Part shown: positions 1 to 5,145 of the stretch, one piece after another
Layout: each line of letters opens with the position of its first letter
Numbering within the stretch: the stretch's first letter is position 1
DNA from: Clostridia bacterium
GTDB taxonomy: Bacteria > Bacillota > Clostridia > Oscillospirales > CAG-272
Reading direction: 5' to 3'
Assembly: GCA_017629395.1 (NCBI GenBank)
Contig: JAGBXH010000405.1
Location: 1-6,317 of the forward strand
Length of the DNA: 6,317 nucleotides
Translations under genes and position numbers: made by a program
The notes under the pieces: generated by a model
What the model was told of the DNA's origin: nothing
Seen by the model: only the letters and a program-made list of their open reading frames with translations
Databases searched by the model: none

Positions 1-2
1 CC

Positions 3-611
3 ACCAACGTTGTCGGCGCATTCGGCATGGGCATTGCCGCTATGGCGGTGCTGATCTGCTCCAACATTCTGATCTCGCTGCTTCGCAAGATCATTCCAGA
101 CAGCGTGCGCATTCCTTGCTATATCGTTGTCATTGCGGGCTTTGTAACCATTGTACAGATGATCGTGCAGGCATATTTCCCGCCGCTTTACGAAATGCTT
201 GGCGTGTACCTGCCTCTGATTACGGTAAACTGCATTATTCTTGGCAGAGCCGAAATGTTTGCCGGCAAGAACTCCGTTGGCAAATCCGCGCTTGACGGTA
301 TCGGTATGGGCGTCGGCTTTACCATTGCGCTGTGCGCTATGGCAACCATCCGCGAAGTGCTGGGTGCTGCATCCTTTGCAGGCATTGCTATCCCCGCACT
401 TGAGCCCTACAAGATCGAGGTGCTGGTCAAGGCACCCGGCGGCATGATGGTGTACGGCTTGCTGATCGCGCTGGTGTTCGTCATCACCAGCGGCAAGGCG
501 CCTCTCAAGAAGAGCTTCTCCTGCGCGGGCTGTCCTCACGCAGGCAGCTGCCATACTGCTTGCACCGAGAGTGCCGAGGCTGCTGCGGCAGAGAATAAGG
601 AGGTGCAGTAA
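3..611 (+). CDS. rnfE: Rnf complex subunit RnfE, 5'-truncated by the window edge
   Basis: This is an integral membrane subunit of the Rnf complex, which passes electrons between ferredoxin and NAD+ and pumps Na+ or H+. The reading frame is open from base 3, and 202 residues are visible. By comparison with the usual RnfE/NqrD length, roughly 35 N-terminal residues, including the first helix and its conserved Cys, lie upstream. The visible protein is very hydrophobic and carries the RnfE/NqrD signature VNCIILGRAEMFA. The Cys codon at 231-233 is the residue that, with partners in RnfA, is known in Rnf/Nqr to hold an intramembrane iron-sulfur centre. The segment SALDGIGMGVGFT and the later TIREVLG are also typical. 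The C-terminus carries an unusual soluble tail with four Cys (codons at 522, 531, 549 and 561; spacing C-x2-C-x5-C-x3-C) followed by an Ala/Glu-rich end. Its stop overlaps the rnfA start by one base (TAATG), which implies translational coupling. Family identity is very secure. Confidence 0.96.
   Translation, partial: TNVVGAFGMGIAAMAVLICSNILISLLRKIIPDSVRIPCYIVVIAGFVTIVQMIVQAYFPPLYEMLGVYLPLITVNCIILGRAEMFAGKNSVGKSALDGIGMGVGFTIALCAMATIREVLGAASFAGIAIPALEPYKIEVLVKAPGGMMVYGLLIALVFVITSGKAPLKKSFSCAGCPHAGSCHTACTESAEAAAAENKEVQ
597..605 (+). promoter_or_regulatory. Ribosome binding site of rnfA
   Basis: AAGGAGGTG lies inside the last codons of rnfE, five bases before the rnfA ATG. It is a near-perfect anti-16S match. 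Together with the TAATG stop/start overlap it fixes the rnfA start. Confidence 0.9.
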
Positions 612-1204
612 TGTTTAAGTCTTTGATTATCATTCTGCTTTCGTCCGTTTTGGTCAATAACTACGTGCTTGCAAGATTTTTGGGTATTTGCCCCTTCCTG
701 GGCGTTTCCAAAAAGCTGGATCAGGCATCGGGCATGGGCGTAGCCGTTACGGTCGTTATGCTGCTTGCCACCGCTGCAACCTGGCCCATTCAGTATTTCG
801 TGCTGGAGCCCTTGGGTCTTGGTTATATGCAGACTATCGTGTTCATTCTGGTCATTGCTTCGCTGGTGCAGATGGTTGAGCTGCTGCTCAAGAAGTTCAT
901 CCCCGCGCTGCACAAGGGCTTGGGTGTGTACCTGCCCCTGATCACCACCAACTGCGCCGTTCTCGGTGTTGCCATCAATAATATCACCGACGGCTATACC
1001 TTTATCGAGTCTATGGTCAGCTCGCTGGGCGTAGGTCTTGGCTTCCTTTTGGCTATGGTATTGTTCTCGGGTCTGCGCTCCCGCATTGACGAGACCAATA
1101 TCCCCGCTCCCTTCAAGGGACTGGCATCCACGCTGATCGCCGCATCCTTTATCTCGCTTGCCTTCATGGGCTTTGCGGGCATTGTTGATGCGCTGTTTGC
1201 GTAA
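611..1204 (+). CDS. rnfA: Rnf complex subunit RnfA
   Basis: This is an integral membrane subunit of the Rnf ferredoxin:NAD+ oxidoreductase, homologous to NqrE and the inverted-topology partner of RnfE. The 197-residue length is normal for the family (about 190-200), and the hydrophobicity fits six transmembrane helices. The family signatures are present: NNYVLARFLGICPFLGVSKK near residues 16-35 and GVYLPLITTNCAVLG near 105-119. Cys27 and Cys115 match the conserved pair that, with the equivalent pair in RnfE, is known to bind an intramembrane iron-sulfur cluster passing electrons across the membrane. The start is fixed by an AAGGAGGTG site and the one-base overlap with rnfE. The rnfB gene follows after 14 bases, with its ribosome binding site touching the rnfA stop. 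The E-A-B order is the standard end of the clostridial rnfCDGEAB operon. Nothing is broken. Confidence 0.97.
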   Translation: MFKSLIIILLSSVLVNNYVLARFLGICPFLGVSKKLDQASGMGVAVTVVMLLATAATWPIQYFVLEPLGLGYMQTIVFILVIASLVQMVELLLKKFIPALHKGLGVYLPLITTNCAVLGVAINNITDGYTFIESMVSSLGVGLGFLLAMVLFSGLRSRIDETNIPAPFKGLASTLIAASFISLAFMGFAGIVDALFA

Positions 1205-1212
1205 AGGAGGTG
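1205..1212 (+). promoter_or_regulatory. Ribosome binding site of rnfB
   Basis: AGGAGGTG directly follows the rnfA TAA stop and lies six bases before the rnfB ATG. This tight packing suggests coupled translation of rnfA and rnfB. Confidence 0.9.
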
Positions 1213-1218
1213 TAGAAT

Positions 1219-2061
1219 ATGGATTTTATGCCTATTTTAACCGCTTTTCTGATCGTTTCGGGCGTCGCACTCGTTCTTGGCGTGCTGCTGGCACTCGTCT
1301 CTCACTTTTTCGCTGTAGAAGAGGATCAGAAGGTCAAGGAAATCCGTGCTTGTCTGCCCGGTGTTAACTGCGGTGCGTGCGGCTACAAGGGCTGTGACGA
1401 CTACGCAGCAGCCGTTGCAGAGGGCACTGCCAAGCCCAATCTCTGCGTGCCCGGTGCGGAAGCAACTGCAAACGAGCTGGGTGCTATTCTGGGCATTGAA
1501 GTAGAAGCTCCCGAGGACGTGGTTGCATACGTGCATTGTAACGGACATTGCGGGGCAACCAGCAAAAAGGCAGCTTACGACGGCATTTCTACCTGCAAGG
1601 CAGCGGCTATGCTGTTTGCAGGTCCCGATGCCTGCCGCTTTGGTTGCATGGGTCTTGGCGACTGCGCTGCTGCTTGTCCTTCCGGCGCAATTTGCCTCAA
1701 GGATGGCATTGCGCACGTGGATACAAGCCTTTGCATTGGCTGCGGATTGTGCCGTGATACCTGTCCCAAGCACATCATTTCCATGATTCCGCAGGAGGCA
1801 AAGGTCGTTGTGGCTTGCTCCAACGAGGATAAGGGTGCGCAGGCTCGCAGTGCCTGCACGAATGCCTGCATTGCTTGCAAGAAGTGTGAAAGGGCTTGTG
1901 AGTTTGGTGCAATCAGCGTGCAGAACAATCTTGCAGGTATTGATTACAATAAGTGCACCGGCTGCGGTGCATGCGCCGGCGCTTGCCCCACGGGTGCCAT
2001 CCACAAGGTGTTGCTTACAGATATTCCCGAGGGTGTCAATCCCCGTGATCTTGTCAAGTAA
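1219..2061 (+). CDS. rnfB: Rnf complex subunit RnfB, multi-cluster iron-sulfur protein
   Basis: This is the membrane-anchored cytoplasmic iron-sulfur subunit of Rnf, regarded as the entry point for ferredoxin electrons. The 280-residue protein begins with one transmembrane helix (about residues 5-31). A four-iron-four-sulfur domain follows, with Cys51, 54, 59 and 76 in the NCGACGYKGCDDYA context typical of RnfB. A Cys-rich middle section (Cys107, 111, 126, 139, 143, 149 and 153) leads into ferredoxin-type motifs at 172/175/178/182, 217/220/223/227 and 246/249/252/256, the first and last ending in CP. This gives at least five clusters, with Cys107, 111 and 126 available for another. Short proteobacterial RnfB has fewer clusters, whereas clostridial forms are usually long, so this one fits Clostridia. 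The start is set by the strong ribosome binding site after rnfA. A small NusG-II gene follows after three bases, presumably in the same transcript. Confidence 0.97.
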   Translation: MDFMPILTAFLIVSGVALVLGVLLALVSHFFAVEEDQKVKEIRACLPGVNCGACGYKGCDDYAAAVAEGTAKPNLCVPGAEATANELGAILGIEVEAPEDVVAYVHCNGHCGATSKKAAYDGISTCKAAAMLFAGPDACRFGCMGLGDCAAACPSGAICLKDGIAHVDTSLCIGCGLCRDTCPKHIISMIPQEAKVVVACSNEDKGAQARSACTNACIACKKCERACEFGAISVQNNLAGIDYNKCTGCGACAGACPTGAIHKVLLTDIPEGVNPRDLVK

Positions 2062-2064
2062 GGC

Positions 2065-2430
2065 ATGAAGGATAAAAAATCCAAAAACGATCTGATCCTG
2101 ATCGGTGCGATTCTCGCGGTGGTTCTGATTTTCGGAGCGTGCCTTTTGCTGTTTCGCAGCGAGGGGGATGTGGTCGTGGTTTCGGTGAATGGCGAGGAAT
2201 ATGCAACGTATCCTCTGGGGAAGGACACCGTGGTGGATATCCGCACGGGGGAGAGCGGTGAGCGGTTCAACCGCCTTGTCATCAAGGACGGAAGGGCATA
2301 CGTGGAGGACGCGAATTGCCCGGGTGGAAAAGGCGACCGCTGCACTTTGCATGCGCCCATTTCCTACGATTGGGAGAGCATTATATGTGCACCGCATAAG
2401 GTAACGATTGCCGTGAAATCGTCAAAATAA
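2065..2430 (+). CDS. Membrane-anchored NusG domain II protein
   Basis: This is a small protein of 121 residues with one N-terminal transmembrane helix (about 9-31) and an outward-facing beta-rich domain resembling the 'NusG domain II' family of Firmicutes. The diagnostic part is the second half: EDANCPGG (Cys85), Cys93, then ESIICAPHKVTI (Cys108). This mirrors the usual CP...C...G.SIVCLP.K..I pattern of the family. The first two Cys are seven residues apart, wider than the spacing I remember as typical. The biochemical role is unknown. Family members commonly sit beside ApbE, FMN-binding and Rnf-type genes, so an accessory role in membrane redox or maturation is plausible but inferred. The gene starts three bases after the rnfB stop and has only a weak TAAGG close to the ATG, so it is probably translated by coupling to rnfB. 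It is the last gene before a terminator. Cys26 lies inside the helix and does not form a convincing lipobox. Confidence 0.85.
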   Translation: MKDKKSKNDLILIGAILAVVLIFGACLLLFRSEGDVVVVSVNGEEYATYPLGKDTVVDIRTGESGERFNRLVIKDGRAYVEDANCPGGKGDRCTLHAPISYDWESIICAPHKVTIAVKSSK

Positions 2431-2434
2431 ACAA

Positions 2435-2476
2435 TATAGCAAAACCGCGTACAAATTGTATGCGGTTTTTGCTATA
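2435..2476 (+). terminator. Rho-independent terminator of the rnf operon
   Basis: The left arm TATAGCAAAACCGC (2435-2448) pairs with GCGG (2462-2465), five T and GCTATA (to 2476), with one bulged T. The hairpin extends inward by a G-T wobble and several A-T/C-G pairs to a small loop near 2453-2457. The core AAAACCGC...GCGGTTTTT, with its A run on one side and T run on the other, would stop transcription after the NusG-II gene. It could also work in the opposite direction. Confidence 0.85.
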
Positions 2477-2510
2477 ATATGCCGAAAGTGTGACGATTTG
2501 GTTAAAATGC

Positions 2511-2539
2511 TTGACAAACGGATATAATTATGATACAAT
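2511..2539 (+). promoter_or_regulatory. Strong sigma-A-type promoter of the lipoprotein gene
   Basis: The -35 box TTGACA (2511-2516) is a perfect consensus. After exactly 17 bases comes TACAAT (2534-2539), preceded by TGA, which makes an extended -10. The predicted transcription start is near 2546, leaving a leader of about 45 bases before the ATG at 2592. The near-ideal sequence suggests high expression, in line with the strong codon bias of the gene it drives. Confidence 0.87.
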
Positions 2540-2548
2540 GTCTACGTG

Positions 2549-2564
2549 TGTGATATTTGTCACA
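2549..2564 (+). promoter_or_regulatory. TGTGA-N6-TCACA palindrome, candidate CRP/FNR-family operator
   Basis: A perfect 5+5 inverted repeat, TGTGA TATTTG TCACA, starts about three bases after the predicted transcription start. It has the same form as the core of the CRP consensus. A regulator bound here would block transcription, so repression is more likely than activation. The same bases could instead form a small 5-bp hairpin at the 5' end of the mRNA. The match is seen in the sequence; the regulator is inference. Confidence 0.5.
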
Positions 2565-2578
2565 TAATAATGAAAAAT

Positions 2579-2585
2579 GAGGAGA
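2579..2585 (+). promoter_or_regulatory. Ribosome binding site that fixes the lipoprotein start
   Basis: GAGGAGA lies six bases before the ATG at 2592. An in-frame ATG at 2577 overlaps this site, so it cannot use it and has no comparable site of its own. Choosing 2592 also gives a clean signal peptide beginning MKKF. Confidence 0.85.
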
Positions 2586-2591
2586 GTACTC

Positions 2592-3572
2592 ATGAAAAAG
2601 TTTATCTGCGTTCTTCTTTGTGTCCTGATGTGCGCTGCAACCCTGACTCTGGTTGCTTGCGACAAGAAGGAAGAGACTCTTAAGTTTGGTATGGGTGTCC
2701 TGATCAGCGCATCTGCAACTGATGCAACCGCTGACAAGGATGGCGAAGGCAAGGCTACCATCAACGTTGCAGTTATTACTGTTGACGCACAGGGCAAGGT
2801 TGTTGCATGCCAGATCGATACCGCTGACAACACCGTTAAGTACACCGCTGAGGGCAAGGCAGTTGCCAACGACGGCTTCAAGACCAAGTACGAGCTTGGC
2901 AAGGACTACAACATGGTCACCTACGGCAACGCTGCTAAGGAATGGTTCGAGCAGGCTGACGCTTTCGAGTCCGTTGTAGTTGGCAAGACCCTGGACGAGA
3001 TCAAGGCTCTGGTTGCTGAGGGCGGCAAGGGCACCGACGCTGTTATCAGCGCAGGCTGCACCATCACCGTTACCGAGTTCGTTGGCGCAATCGAGAAGGC
3101 ATTTGCTAATCTCGCTGACTCCAACGCAACCGCTTCCTCCACCCTGAAGCTGGGTATGAACACCGCACAGTCCACCAAGGACGCTACCGCTGACGCTGCA
3201 GGTCAGAACCAGGTAGAGACCACCATCGTTGCTGCTGCTATCGATGCAGAGGGCAAGGTTCTGGTTGCTGCTTCCGACTGCGTACAGGTGAAGTTCACCT
3301 TCGACGCTGCAGGCGTTTCCACCTACGATGCTACCAAGGCTGCTCAGTCCAAGAGAGAGCTTGGCGCAAACTACGGCATGGTTGCTTACGGCAACGCTGC
3401 TAAGGAGTGGTTCGAGCAGGCTGACGCTTTCAACGCTCTGTGCGTTGGCAAGACCGTTGCTGAGATCGTTGCTCTGTGTGGCGCAGACAACTACGGTACC
3501 GATGAGGTTAAGACCGCAGGCTGCACCATTCTGGTTGACGGCTTCACCAAGGCTGCTGATAAGCTGGACTAA
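2592..3572 (+). CDS. PplA-like two-repeat lipoprotein, candidate flavinylated electron carrier
   Basis: This is a 326-residue predicted surface lipoprotein. The signal peptide runs from MKKF to the lipobox LVAC, with Cys23 as the lipid anchor, followed by a charged DKKEE segment. The mature part is two tandem copies of a roughly 145-155 residue unit (about 30-175 and 185-326). Each copy has an LKFGMG/LKLGMN start, the motif S-x-x-D-A-T-A-D (Thr46 and Thr199), a VDAQGKV/IDAEGKV strand, ELGxxYxMVxYGNAAKEWFE, a VGKTxxEI helix and a GCTIxV strand. This layout resembles Listeria PplA and related Firmicutes lipoproteins, which carry covalent FMN added by ApbE and pass electrons outside the membrane. 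The DAT threonines are my candidates for FMN attachment, resembling the G-A-S/T core of known ApbE targets. The apbE gene next door supports this. The gene has a strong promoter, and 28 of 29 Lys codons are AAG, so it is probably highly expressed. No direct evidence of flavin binding can be read from the sequence alone. Confidence 0.75.
   Translation: MKKFICVLLCVLMCAATLTLVACDKKEETLKFGMGVLISASATDATADKDGEGKATINVAVITVDAQGKVVACQIDTADNTVKYTAEGKAVANDGFKTKYELGKDYNMVTYGNAAKEWFEQADAFESVVVGKTLDEIKALVAEGGKGTDAVISAGCTITVTEFVGAIEKAFANLADSNATASSTLKLGMNTAQSTKDATADAAGQNQVETTIVAAAIDAEGKVLVAASDCVQVKFTFDAAGVSTYDATKAAQSKRELGANYGMVAYGNAAKEWFEQADAFNALCVGKTVAEIVALCGADNYGTDEVKTAGCTILVDGFTKAADKLD
2922..2966 (+). repeat. 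Direct repeat copy 1 within the lipoprotein gene
   Basis: This 45-base segment encodes YGNAAKEWFEQADAF (residues 111-125). It is identical to the segment at 3387-3431 except for one synonymous change (GAA/GAG). The copies start 465 bases, or 155 codons, apart and mark the tandem domain duplication. Confidence 0.95.
3387..3431 (+). repeat. Direct repeat copy 2 within the lipoprotein gene
   Basis: This is the second copy of the 45-base segment at 2922-2966, encoding residues 266-280. The surrounding domain sequence has diverged much more than this block. Strong codon preference plus functional constraint, or recent gene conversion, could explain the near identity. Confidence 0.95.
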
Positions 3573-3593
3573 TCAATCCTTGAAAGGATCACG

Positions 3594-3625
3594 AAAAATG
3601 GGGGGCTCCGTGCCTCCCATTTTTT
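3594..3625 (+). terminator. Rho-independent terminator or attenuator between the lipoprotein gene and apbE
   Basis: The left arm AAAAATGGGGGGC (3594-3606) pairs along its full 13 bases, with one G-T wobble, with GCCTCCCATTTTT (3612-3624) around the loop TCCGT. The T run ends nine bases or fewer before the apbE ATG. It should stop most transcripts from the strong lipoprotein promoter and let a minority read through into apbE. A smaller hairpin (ATCCT...AGGAT, 3576-3589) lies just upstream. Confidence 0.88.
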
Positions 3626-3633
3626 GCAACTGT

Positions 3634-4686
3634 ATGAAAAAAATTGTAACTGTATTGGTTTCGGTCTGCTTGCTTCTCGGCGCGCTTTCCATGAGCGCCT
3701 GCCAAAAGCAGCCCGAAAAATTCAACGCCTATTCCTTTGATTATTTTGATACCGTGACCACAATCACGGGGTATGCCGAGAGCAAAGAGGCGTTTGACGC
3801 GGTGGCAAACGAGGTATTGGGGGAACTGGAAACCTATCACCGTTTGTTTACCATCTATCACCGCTTTGAAGGCATGGAGAATCTTTGCACCATCAATGAG
3901 CTGGTAGAAGGACAGCACCGCACCGTCAAGGTGGACGAGCGCATCATTGATATGCTGCTGTACGCCAAGGAAATGCACACGCTGACCGAGGGACGCATCA
4001 ATATTGCCATGGGCAGCGTGCTGTCTATCTGGCACGACTATCGCACCGAGGGCATCGACAATCCCGTGACAGCGAAGCTGCCGCCTATGGATAGGCTGCA
4101 CGAGGCGGCACAGCATACCGATATCAATAATCTGATGATTGATGCGGAAAACTGCACCGTGACTATCACCGATCCGCAGATGAAGCTGGACGTGGGCGCG
4201 ATTGCCAAGGGATATGCCGTGGAAATGATTGCGCAGCGCCTTGAGAGCCGCGGTGTGAGCGGCTACGTGCTAAACGTGGGCGGTAACGTGCGCACCATTG
4301 GCACTAAGGCGGACGGCACTCCTTGGACTGTGGGGCTGGAAAACCCTATGGAAAAGGGAGAGGATTATTTATGCTATCTGGGGCTTACGGGGCAAACGCT
4401 GGTCACCAGCGGCTCGTATCAACGCTATTATCTTGTCAACGGTAAGCGGTATCACCACATCATTCATCCCGATACGCTGATGCCCGCTGAAGGATTTTTG
4501 TCCGTTTCCGTGTTGACTAAGCATTCGGGCATGGCGGACGCGCTTTCCACCGCGCTGTTCTGTATGACGCTTGAGCAGGGTATGGCGTTGGCAGAGTCCT
4601 TGCCAGACACCGAGGTGCATTGGGTCCTGCAGGACGGTACGCGTCACGCTACCGATGGCTGGGCGGCGTATATGATCGATCCTTAA
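3634..4686 (+). CDS. apbE: FAD:protein FMN transferase, ApbE family lipoprotein
   Basis: ApbE enzymes take FMN from FAD and attach it through a phosphoester to Ser/Thr in target proteins such as RnfG, RnfD and extracellular flavoproteins, acting outside the cytoplasmic membrane. From the ATG at 3634 the protein has 350 residues, a normal length. It starts with a lipoprotein signal peptide ending in MSAC (Cys23). Family motifs in order are YFDTVTTITGY (37-47), LDVGAIAKGYAVE (185-197), NVGGNVRTIG (204-213), LVTSGSYQRYY (266-276), HHIIHPDT (284-291) and ADALSTALFCM (301-311). The ADALST segment includes the Asp/Thr usually involved in Mg binding. The open frame continues upstream into the lipoprotein gene, but that part is a shadow. 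An ATG at 3598 in the same frame would add 12 residues encoded by the terminator hairpin and spoil the signal peptide. No clear ribosome binding site precedes 3634, so expression may be low. The neighbouring PplA-like gene and rnf operon supply likely substrates. Confidence 0.93.
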   Translation: MKKIVTVLVSVCLLLGALSMSACQKQPEKFNAYSFDYFDTVTTITGYAESKEAFDAVANEVLGELETYHRLFTIYHRFEGMENLCTINELVEGQHRTVKVDERIIDMLLYAKEMHTLTEGRINIAMGSVLSIWHDYRTEGIDNPVTAKLPPMDRLHEAAQHTDINNLMIDAENCTVTITDPQMKLDVGAIAKGYAVEMIAQRLESRGVSGYVLNVGGNVRTIGTKADGTPWTVGLENPMEKGEDYLCYLGLTGQTLVTSGSYQRYYLVNGKRYHHIIHPDTLMPAEGFLSVSVLTKHSGMADALSTALFCMTLEQGMALAESLPDTEVHWVLQDGTRHATDGWAAYMIDP

Positions 4687-4698
4687 AAGGAGAAAAGT

Positions 4699-5097
4699 AT
4701 GGATATTTCAACCATTATTGCAGGCTATAAAGGCTTTTTATTCGGATTTGCCGAGATCGTAGCATACACGCTGGAGCTGGTCGGCATTATCATCATTCTG
4801 GCAGGTACGGCGAGAGCAATCTTTTTGCTGCTGCGTCATTACCGCGACAACGCACGCAGAAACGTTGTCATCGATCTGGGACGCGCACTTGCATTGGCAC
4901 TTGAGTGTAAGATGGGCTCGGAGATTATACACACGGTCATTGTCCGTGACTTAAAGGAGCTTGGCATTCTTGCCGTGGTCATTCTCATCCGCGCGCTGCT
5001 TGCGGTCATCATCCATTGGGAAATTCGCATGGAGCAAAAGGATGAGGAGCTGTTTGCCTTGAAAAAGAAAAATAAGCAAGAGGAAAAATCCGAATAA
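4699..5097 (+). CDS. DUF1622 family membrane protein
   Basis: This is a 132-residue protein with two clear hydrophobic segments (about residues 14-46 and 87-107), separated by a positively charged, amphipathic stretch and followed by a Lys/Glu-rich cytoplasmic-looking tail. The arrangement LGRALALALECKMGSEIIHT (60-79), then DLKELGILAVVILIRALL and a final HWEI matches the DUF1622 family of small bacterial membrane proteins, whose function is not known to me. A good ribosome binding site (AAGGAG, 4687-4692) lies immediately after the apbE stop and six bases before the ATG. The 12-base gap means the gene is surely co-transcribed with apbE, and a terminator follows. Its position suggests a membrane partner of the flavinylation or lipoprotein module, but that is only context. 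The start is well supported. Confidence 0.85.
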   Translation: MDISTIIAGYKGFLFGFAEIVAYTLELVGIIIILAGTARAIFLLLRHYRDNARRNVVIDLGRALALALECKMGSEIIHTVIVRDLKELGILAVVILIRALLAVIIHWEIRMEQKDEELFALKKKNKQEEKSE

Positions 5098-5101
5098 ATA
5101 G

Positions 5102-5129
5102 AAAGGGAGCACTTTACGGTGCTCCTTTT
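5102..5129 (+). terminator. Rho-independent terminator after the apbE-DUF1622 unit
   Basis: AAAGGGAGCAC (5102-5112) pairs over 11 bases, with one G-T wobble, with GTGCTCCTTTT (5119-5129) around the loop TTTACG. The T run closes the hairpin. It separates the redox genes from the downstream glycosidase-like gene. Confidence 0.88.
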
Positions 5130-5145
5130 CACTTTGAAAATCGTA

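Noticed and set aside
1237..2397. Long open frame of 386 codons on the minus strand
   Set aside because: It lies antisense to rnfB and the NusG-II gene, which are unmistakable. The product has no recognisable motif, and its openness follows from the codon composition of the real genes.
2577..2591. Earlier ATG for the lipoprotein gene (adds MRRVL)
   Set aside because: The ATG overlaps the Shine-Dalgarno GAGGAG that serves the ATG at 2592, and it has no comparable site of its own.
2481..2591. Rex (NADH-sensing) operator in the lipoprotein promoter region
   Set aside because: I looked for TTGTTAA-type inverted half-sites, which often control clostridial redox genes, and found none. The only palindrome is TGTGA-N6-TCACA.
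2431..2591. Riboswitch (for example FMN type) upstream of the lipoprotein gene
   Set aside because: The leader after the predicted start is only about 45 bases, too short for an FMN aptamer, and none of its conserved elements are seen.
3328..3633. N-terminal extension of the apbE frame into the lipoprotein gene
   Set aside because: It is out of frame with the lipoprotein, crosses the terminator and would bury the apbE signal peptide. The start at 3634 gives a standard lipoprotein N-terminus.
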